Below, piece by piece: positions 1 through 4,115 of a DNA stretch of 5,863 nt. Every line of letters starts with the position of its first letter. Position 1 is the stretch's first letter. Origin of the DNA: Bryobacterales bacterium (lineage in GTDB: Bacteria > Acidobacteriota > Terriglobia > Bryobacterales > Bryobacteraceae); contig PKZC01000300.1 in the NCBI GenBank assembly GCA_003132905.1, positions 30,256-36,118 of the forward strand, written 5' to 3'. The notes beneath the pieces were generated by a model. The model saw nothing but the letters and a program-made list of their open reading frames with translations. It ran no database searches and was not told the origin of the DNA. Made by a program: the position numbers and the translations under genes.

Positions 1-423
1 CGGCTTGCCTTCGATCTTGGCATAACCATTGGCTGCGGCCGCCGAACATTCTTCGTGCGTGAAGGTGATGAACTCAGGGTTAACGTTGCCGCCGTGATTG
101 ATCACCGATTCGTGAATCCCGCGGAAACTCGATCCGGGCGTGGCGAAGAGATATTCGAATCCGAGCGATTTGAAAACATCCACCATGTAATCCGCGCCGG
201 GGCGTTCCACGATCTGCAGGTCTTCCACGGAAACGCTCGCCGGAGTGGCATTTTCAACCGCTCGCTGCGCGGCTGTGGGTGGCAGAGCGGTGGTCCGCGG
301 GGTGGCCTCCTGCGCTTCCGCCGCCGCTGGAGCCACCAAAGCAGCTGCTCCGGCAGCCGCGCCCACTGCGGCGCCTTTCAGGAAACCTCGACGGGCGAGT
401 GAGGGTGCTTTGGATTTTGCCAT
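1..423 (-). CDS. Tat-exported thiamine-diphosphate-dependent enzyme (N-terminal part; runs off left edge)
   Basis: The first 141 residues of a longer protein are present; the rest lies beyond base 1. Residues 1-37 form a twin-arginine signal peptide: basic N terminus, ARRGFLKG at 10-17, an Ala/Gly-rich hydrophobic stretch at 18-31, and a likely cleavage site at AEA|Q (37/38). After a low-complexity linker, residues about 74-141 match the N-terminal (PYR) domain of acetolactate synthase/benzoylformate decarboxylase-type enzymes: GADYMVDVFKSLGFEYLFATPG (76-97, in two overlapping motifs) and THEECSAAAANGYAKIEGKP (122-141), where E124 aligns with the glutamate that activates the cofactor. These enzymes cleave or form C-C bonds next to a carbonyl. 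The ATG at 423 is preceded by AGAGGT (433-438 on this strand) with 9-base spacing. The gene follows the DUF8021 gene by 60 bases and is probably co-transcribed with it. Substrate cannot be judged from the N terminus. Family call is firm; export of such an enzyme is unusual. Confidence 0.88.
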   Translation of the reverse strand, partial: MAKSKAPSLARRGFLKGAAVGAAAGAAALVAPAAAEAQEATPRTTALPPTAAQRAVENATPASVSVEDLQIVERPGADYMVDVFKSLGFEYLFATPGSSFRGIHESVINHGGNVNPEFITFTHEECSAAAANGYAKIEGKP

Positions 424-483
424 GATGATTTTACCTCTTCGATTATCCGCTGTGGCGAACTATATCATGTTACGCCCAACCCA

Positions 484-1404
484 CTACTTCGGCGGCGGCG
501 CTACCGGCCAATTGCCGTCGAAAGGCGGCCAATTCGGCACCATGGCATCCTGCTCGGGATAAAACATCGAAGAGTAGATCGCTCGAATCTTGCCTTGTTC
601 GATCACAAACCACTCGCTGAACATGTTCCGCCGCATGGCCACGCCGGGCTTCCGTTCAAACACTCCCAGACCCAACACCACGCCCGCTTCTTCATCCACG
701 ATCGGGTAGCGCCGCGCCGTGACGGCATAAATATTGGCCATTGCGCCTTTCGAAGTGCAGTCGCTCGTTGTTCCCTCGGGCCCGCCCGGGACTGGCCTTT
801 GTGTCGTCAGGAACCCGTTCTCAAGACGAACGCAGCCTGGATGCGCGATGATCAGCGTGCCGTCGTGCGCCGTCAATCCGTCGAAATAGCTGTTGGTAAT
901 GGCCACCATGTCGGCATGCGATAGCCGATCGGCCTTCGGAACCACGCGCTCGGCCGGCGGATGCGCGATTAAATTGTCCGGATCGTGGAACGCGGCATTC
1001 GCCTGTGCGCCGGCCCCGGTTCCAATCCCCGCGTCGCCCTTGCGCGCGAGAAACCATTCGGCTTCGGCGATCTTGTGATCTTCCACCTTCAATCGAACGG
1101 TCACAACGGCGGTGCCGGTCTCTTCTTCGAGCGTTCCAAAATACCCAGTCTCTGCGCTCTCGGTATCGAAATATCTGCGCTGCAATTTTCCCAGCGCCTT
1201 GGCGCTCTGCCATACGCCCGTGCCCGGCCGCCGGACCATCGAGTTTTCCGTCTCCCGGTATCCCGCCGACAGTGGCACGCCAGCCGGATTGTGCTGCACC
1301 ACCGCATTCAGGTATTGATCGAGCATGCCTTTGAGACAAGCCCGGTCGCATCCAGCGCCATAAACGCTTCCAACCGCTACAAGAAACAGAGCGAAACATC
1401 GCAT
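484..1404 (-). CDS. Secreted DUF8021 / NTF2-like two-module protein of unknown function
   Basis: A 306-residue protein. I chose the ATG at 1404 because it starts directly with a signal peptide (MRCFALFLVAVGSVYGAG, 1-18); a longer reading to 1500 adds 32 residues that would bury the signal and overlap the opposing promoter. The mature protein opens CDRACLKGMLDQYLNAVVQHNP, with GVPLSAGYRETEN and RLKVEDHKIAEAEWFLARKG following. From memory of the family, this is the pattern of DUF8021, an NTF2-like alpha+beta fold found in bacterial and fungal secreted proteins. A second similar half begins near SHADMVAITNSYFDGLTAHD (162-181) and ends near IRAIYSSMFYP (273-283), so two NTF2-like modules lie in tandem. 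Cysteines C19/C23 and C191/C216 could form disulfides, as expected outside the cytoplasm. AGC at 17-19 is not a good lipobox because a glycine (G16) stands where Leu/Val is expected. It lies upstream of the ThDP enzyme on the same strand and diverges from the SnoaL operon. The biochemical role is unknown. Confidence 0.82.
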   Translation of the reverse strand: MRCFALFLVAVGSVYGAGCDRACLKGMLDQYLNAVVQHNPAGVPLSAGYRETENSMVRRPGTGVWQSAKALGKLQRRYFDTESAETGYFGTLEEETGTAVVTVRLKVEDHKIAEAEWFLARKGDAGIGTGAGAQANAAFHDPDNLIAHPPAERVVPKADRLSHADMVAITNSYFDGLTAHDGTLIIAHPGCVRLENGFLTTQRPVPGGPEGTTSDCTSKGAMANIYAVTARRYPIVDEEAGVVLGLGVFERKPGVAMRRNMFSEWFVIEQGKIRAIYSSMFYPEQDAMVPNWPPFDGNWPVAPPPK

Positions 1405-1410
1405 GGCGGT

Positions 1411-1416
1411 ATTGTA
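1411..1416 (-). promoter_or_regulatory. Possible -10 element (TACAAT) for the DUF8021 gene
   Basis: On the minus strand TACAAT ends 6 bases before the chosen ATG (1404). A weak -35 candidate, TTGGGC (1435-1440), lies 18 bases upstream. If used, transcription would begin at or beside the A of the ATG, giving a leaderless or near-leaderless mRNA. This would fit the lack of a good Shine-Dalgarno sequence there (only a distant TGGTGG). The -35 match is poor, so this is tentative. Confidence 0.3.
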
Positions 1417-1477
1417 TCGCCACCAATCCCTAATGCCCAACAACCAGCCACCGGTCACCACCCACGGCTCTCTTCGT

Positions 1478-1506
1478 TTGACCTGCATGCAGCGCCTCAC
1501 TATAAT
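1478..1506 (+). promoter_or_regulatory. Sigma70-type promoter for the SnoaL-dioxygenase operon
   Basis: TTGACC (-35, 1478-1483; 5 of 6 matches to TTGACA) and TATAAT (-10, 1501-1506; perfect) are separated by exactly 17 bases, the optimal spacing. Transcription would start near 1512-1514, giving a leader of about 65 bases before the ATG at 1578. Both elements face the right-hand operon. A match this good is unlikely by chance in GC-rich DNA and suggests strong basal expression unless a repressor blocks it. Confidence 0.8.
1483..1492. promoter_or_regulatory. Palindrome CTGCATGCAG inside the promoter spacer (candidate operator)
   Basis: A perfect 10-base dyad lies between the -35 and -10 elements, starting on the last base of the -35. 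The flanking bases (C and C) do not extend the symmetry. A dimeric repressor bound here would block RNA polymerase. No regulator gene is present in the window, and the dyad also contains an SphI-type GCATGC hexamer, so chance remains possible. Confidence 0.35.
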
Positions 1507-1566
1507 TCCTATGGCGGTTCCTACTCCCGCTGCCGGCTCCGGCTCAATTCAATTTGCTCTCTTCAG

Positions 1567-1573
1567 AAAGGTC
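1567..1573 (+). promoter_or_regulatory. Ribosome binding site (AAAGGTC) that fixes the SnoaL start
   Basis: AAAGGTC sits so that its GG is followed after 6 bases by ATG 1578. The same heptamer recurs at 2311-2317 before the dioxygenase ATG (2325). This supports 1578 over the in-frame TTG at 1554, which would place this purine tract inside the coding sequence. Confidence 0.6.
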
Positions 1574-1577
1574 CCTC

Positions 1578-2312
1578 ATGGCTACCGATGACCAGTTCCG
1601 CGCCCTCGAAAAGAAAGTCGAAGAACTAACCGCCCAGGTAGGCAAGCTCCAGGACGTTCAGTCCGTCCGCGACCTCCAGTTCAAGTACGGTTACTATCTC
1701 GACAAGTGCCTTTACGACGAAGTGGTGGATCTGTTTACCGACGATTGCGAGGTCCACTTCATCGGCGGAATCTTCCGCGGCAAGGAAAGCGCCCGCCGTC
1801 TCTATTGCGCCCGTTTCCGCAAGAACTTCACCGGCGGCCATAACGGACCCGTACAAGGTTACCTGCTCGATCACATGATGTTGCAGGACATCATCGACAT
1901 CTCGCCCGACGGCAAACTCGCCTATGCGCGCCTCCGCGTCTTCATGCAGGCCGGCCGCCATCACGAGTTCACCGACGAAACGCATCCGCTCCGCCAATGG
2001 TGGGAAGGCTCGCTGTACGAAAACGTGTACGCCAAAGAAAACGGCATCTGGAAAATGAAGGTGCTCAACTATCGCCCCGTCTATCACGCCGATTTCGACA
2101 AGGGTTGGGCCTTCACCAAGCCCAATTACGTGCCCTATTACACCGACACTTATCCGACCAATCCAACCGGCCCGGACGAGCTTGAAAAACCGACGCCGCC
2201 GCTGTGGCCCGACACCGACGTTCTTCCGTTCCACTATCCGCATCCGGTCACGGGCAAAGAAGTGAAGCTCGAGAAGCCGCCCAACATCATTCAGAAGGCC
2301 GCCGTGAAATAA
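1578..2312 (+). CDS. SnoaL-like (NTF2-fold) protein with N-terminal coiled coil
   Basis: A 244-residue cytoplasmic protein with no signal peptide. Residues 5-28 form a short coiled coil, with hydrophobic residues at heptad a/d positions F7, L10, V14, L17, V21 and L24, probably for oligomerisation. Residues about 29-170 are a SnoaL_4-type domain: helical VRDLQFKYGYYLDKCLYDEVVDLF, a strand with FIGGIFRGKES, LLDHMMLQDIIDISPDGKLAYARLRVFM, and the closing strands NGIWKMKVLNYRPVYHADF. D42 (of YYLD) and H99 (of LLDH) sit where scytalone dehydratase/SnoaL relatives often have catalytic residues. Family members act as cyclases, dehydratases, hydratases or isomerases on aromatic or polyketide-like compounds, but many have no known activity. 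Residues about 171-244 are a Pro/Tyr-rich tail, longer than the usual single domain. It is the first gene of the operon, 12 bases before the dioxygenase. The fold is well supported; the reaction is not. Confidence 0.85.
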   Translation: MATDDQFRALEKKVEELTAQVGKLQDVQSVRDLQFKYGYYLDKCLYDEVVDLFTDDCEVHFIGGIFRGKESARRLYCARFRKNFTGGHNGPVQGYLLDHMMLQDIIDISPDGKLAYARLRVFMQAGRHHEFTDETHPLRQWWEGSLYENVYAKENGIWKMKVLNYRPVYHADFDKGWAFTKPNYVPYYTDTYPTNPTGPDELEKPTPPLWPDTDVLPFHYPHPVTGKEVKLEKPPNIIQKAAVK

Positions 2313-2324
2313 AGGTCGAAGTAC

Positions 2325-3785
2325 ATGGCCCTCCCCTTTCCCAATACGATGGATTTCGCGGGATGGAACGCCCCCTCTCGCATTGAGTGCGACATCTACG
2401 ATCTGGTCACCGAAGGCAACGTGCCGGAAGAGATCAACGGTTCCTGGTATCGCTCCATCCCCGATCCGCAATATTCGCCCATGCTCGGCGACGACACGTT
2501 TTTGAGTGGCGACGGCATGGTCAGCCTGTTCCGTTTCGAGAATGGCCATGTCGATTTCAAGATGCGCTACGTGAAAACCGAGCGCTGGAAGGCCGAGCGT
2601 GCCGCGCGGCGCTCGCTGTACGGGAAATATCGCAATCCGTTCACCGACGATCCCAGCGTGCAAGGCAAGCCGCGCAACGTCAACAACACCACGCCCATCT
2701 ATCATGCGGGTAAACTGCTGGCCCTCAAGGAAGACAGCCACGCGATGGAACTGGACCCGCACACGCTCGAAACCATCGGCGAGTGGGATTACGACGGCAA
2801 GCTAAAAAGCCAAACCATGACCGCGCACACGCGGCTTGCGCCGGATTCGGGCGATCTCTATTTTTTCGGTTACGAAGCGGGCGGCTTGGTTACTAAAGAT
2901 GTATCGTTCTGCGTCGCGGACAAGAAGGGCAACCTCACGCGCGAAGAGTGGTTCGAAGCGCCCTATGTCGCGCTGATGCACGATTTCGCCGTTACGCGCG
3001 AGCACGTCATTTTTCCGGTCTTCCCCATCACGGCCGACCTCAATCGAATGAAAGCCGGCGGCCATCACTGGGTGTTCGAGCAGGACAAAGAATCGTTCGT
3101 TGGCATTCTGCCGCGCGACGCTCACGTGAAACACATGCGCTGGTTCCGCGGCCCCGCGCGCTCTTCGTTCCACTTTATGAACGCCTTCAGCGAAGGCAAT
3201 CGCGTGCACATGTATTTCGGCGTCAGCAAGGTGCCGCCGTTCCCGTTCATGCAGCAAGCGTCTGGAATCAACCTGCGTCCCGATCAGGTACGCATCGGAT
3301 TCGTCCGCTGGACCTTCGATCTATCGAAACCCGGCGACACCTGGGAAGAGACCATCATCGGCCCTAGCGGCGACATGCCGCGCACCGCGCTGAAAGATCA
3401 GATGACCGATTTCGACATCGGTTATTACCAGACCTTTGATCCCAGGAATGCGCCGCAGAATGGCCCGCCGCCGATCGCCGGACCCGTGGGTGCGGGCTTC
3501 AACACCATCGTGCGGATGGAAGTGAAAACCGGGAAATATACCACGCTCAGCCTCGGCCCCACTGTTACCGTGCAGGAGCATATCCACATTCCGTCCAAGA
3601 AGCCCGGCCACGAAGGCTACCTGGCTTTCGTTTGCGATATGCACGATCAGCAGCTTTCCGAAGTCGCCATTGTGGAAGCCGAACACATCGAAAAAGGTCC
3701 CATCGCACGCATCAAAGTGCCGTTCCGCCTGCGCGTGCAGGTGCATGGCAATTGGGTGCCCGCGGAAGAATTGAGTAACTCCTAA
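2325..3785 (+). CDS. Carotenoid oxygenase family protein, lignostilbene-alpha,beta-dioxygenase-like
   Basis: A 486-residue, full-length member of the RPE65/carotenoid cleavage family of seven-bladed propellers holding one non-haem Fe(II). The four iron ligands are visible: H168 (TAHTRL), H219 (LMHDFAVT), H283 (SSFHFMNAF) and H474 (RVQVHGNWVP). Second-shell acids are E136 (LKED), D350 (SGDMPR, where RPE65 has Glu) and E418 (VQEHIHIP). LSGDGMV (60-66) and GKYRNPFTDDP (100-110) are typical of the bacterial stilbene-cleaving branch. Y102 and K135 align, from memory, with the Tyr/Lys pair that holds the 4-hydroxyl group in NOV1-type lignostilbene dioxygenases. The expected reaction is O2-dependent cleavage of the central C=C bond of a hydroxystilbene to two aromatic aldehydes; a carotenoid or apocarotenoid substrate is less likely. 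There is no signal peptide, so it is cytoplasmic. The ATG at 2325 follows AAAGGT (2311-2316) with 8-base spacing. It lies in an operon between the SnoaL gene and a small membrane protein. Family is certain; substrate is inferred. Confidence 0.93.
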   Translation: MALPFPNTMDFAGWNAPSRIECDIYDLVTEGNVPEEINGSWYRSIPDPQYSPMLGDDTFLSGDGMVSLFRFENGHVDFKMRYVKTERWKAERAARRSLYGKYRNPFTDDPSVQGKPRNVNNTTPIYHAGKLLALKEDSHAMELDPHTLETIGEWDYDGKLKSQTMTAHTRLAPDSGDLYFFGYEAGGLVTKDVSFCVADKKGNLTREEWFEAPYVALMHDFAVTREHVIFPVFPITADLNRMKAGGHHWVFEQDKESFVGILPRDAHVKHMRWFRGPARSSFHFMNAFSEGNRVHMYFGVSKVPPFPFMQQASGINLRPDQVRIGFVRWTFDLSKPGDTWEETIIGPSGDMPRTALKDQMTDFDIGYYQTFDPRNAPQNGPPPIAGPVGAGFNTIVRMEVKTGKYTTLSLGPTVTVQEHIHIPSKKPGHEGYLAFVCDMHDQQLSEVAIVEAEHIEKGPIARIKVPFRLRVQVHGNWVPAEELSNS

Positions 3786-3786
3786 A

Positions 3787-4095
3787 ATGTCCGAAGTTAT
3801 CGGCGCATACCTTATCGCGGTGCTTTTGGTGGCCGCCGTTTTCGTCGTCGCGTTCCTGGTGGGCTACACGCTGCGCGGCGCATCGTATCGCACGCGCCAT
3901 CTTCTCAACCTGATCGCGATGGTCATTCTCGCGACTGCGGTTCTTGAAAAGGTGGGATGGTCCATTCGTCCTTGGAGCGCCGGATCGCCCGCCGCCGCCT
4001 TCAACGATTCGTTCTTTCGAATCCTGTTGCTAGTGGCTGTCGGACTCTTGTTCATCTCGTGGGCCATTGCGCTCGGCAACCGCGATCCCCGCTAG
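3787..4095 (+). CDS. Small integral membrane protein, three predicted helices, unknown function
   Basis: A 102-residue protein beginning one base after the dioxygenase stop codon (TAA, then A, then ATG). No good ribosome binding site of its own is visible, so translation is probably coupled to the dioxygenase. Hydrophobic segments lie at about residues 5-29 (IGAYLIAVLLVAAVFVVAFL), 39-55 (LLNLIAMVILATAVLEK) and 74-96 (DSFFRILLLVAVGLLFISWA). The loop after the first helix is basic (RGASYRTRH) and probably cytoplasmic; the Trp/Pro/Ser-rich loop at 58-72 would be on the outside and the C terminus (GNRDPR) inside or near the surface, although three helices leave the orientation uncertain. I do not recognise a family. 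The tight spacing implies it is made with the dioxygenase and may serve it, for example as a membrane partner or in substrate entry. That is inference only. Confidence 0.75.
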   Translation: MSEVIGAYLIAVLLVAAVFVVAFLVGYTLRGASYRTRHLLNLIAMVILATAVLEKVGWSIRPWSAGSPAAAFNDSFFRILLLVAVGLLFISWAIALGNRDPR

Positions 4096-4115
4096 CAGAT
4101 CCACGTGAGCAAGGG
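4096..4115. other. Convergent 20-base gap without a visible terminator
   Basis: The stop codons of the small membrane protein (plus strand) and the ADOP permease (minus strand) face each other across only 20 bases. No GC-rich hairpin with a T tract is seen in the gap or just beside it, so transcripts from either side may run into the opposite gene or end by Rho. Confidence 0.6.

Larger units (their letters stand above)
1405..1577. promoter_or_regulatory. Divergent intergenic control region
   Basis: This 173-base gap separates two divergent transcription units: the DUF8021-ThDP pair to the left and the SnoaL-dioxygenase operon to the right. It holds a strong plus-strand sigma70-like promoter, a palindrome inside that promoter's spacer, and a weaker minus-strand -10-like element next to the DUF8021 start codon. 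No RNA gene, riboswitch-like fold or transposon remnant was recognised. Sharing one control region suggests, but does not prove, joint regulation of both sides. Confidence 0.75.

Noticed and set aside
421..469. Inverted repeat CATGAT (421-426) / ATCATG (464-469) between the DUF8021 and ThDP genes as a terminator or operator
   Set aside because: Arms of 6 bases around a 37-base loop, AT-rich and without a T tract; expected by chance.
55..562. Plus-strand frames at 55-402 and 245-562
   Set aside because: They lie opposite the ThDP enzyme's signal peptide and linker, whose Ala/Gly-rich coding produces long open antisense frames; no protein features of their own.
1405..1500. N-terminal extension of the DUF8021 protein to 1500
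   Set aside because: The extra 32 residues would place a signal peptide inside the protein and overlap the opposing promoter; ATG 1404 gives a normal signal peptide.
1626..2762. A 378-codon minus-strand frame across the SnoaL and dioxygenase genes
   Set aside because: It spans two unrelated, well-supported plus-strand genes and the gap between them, and its product (rich in His, Val, Gly and Arg) shows no family motifs. It is an antisense shadow.
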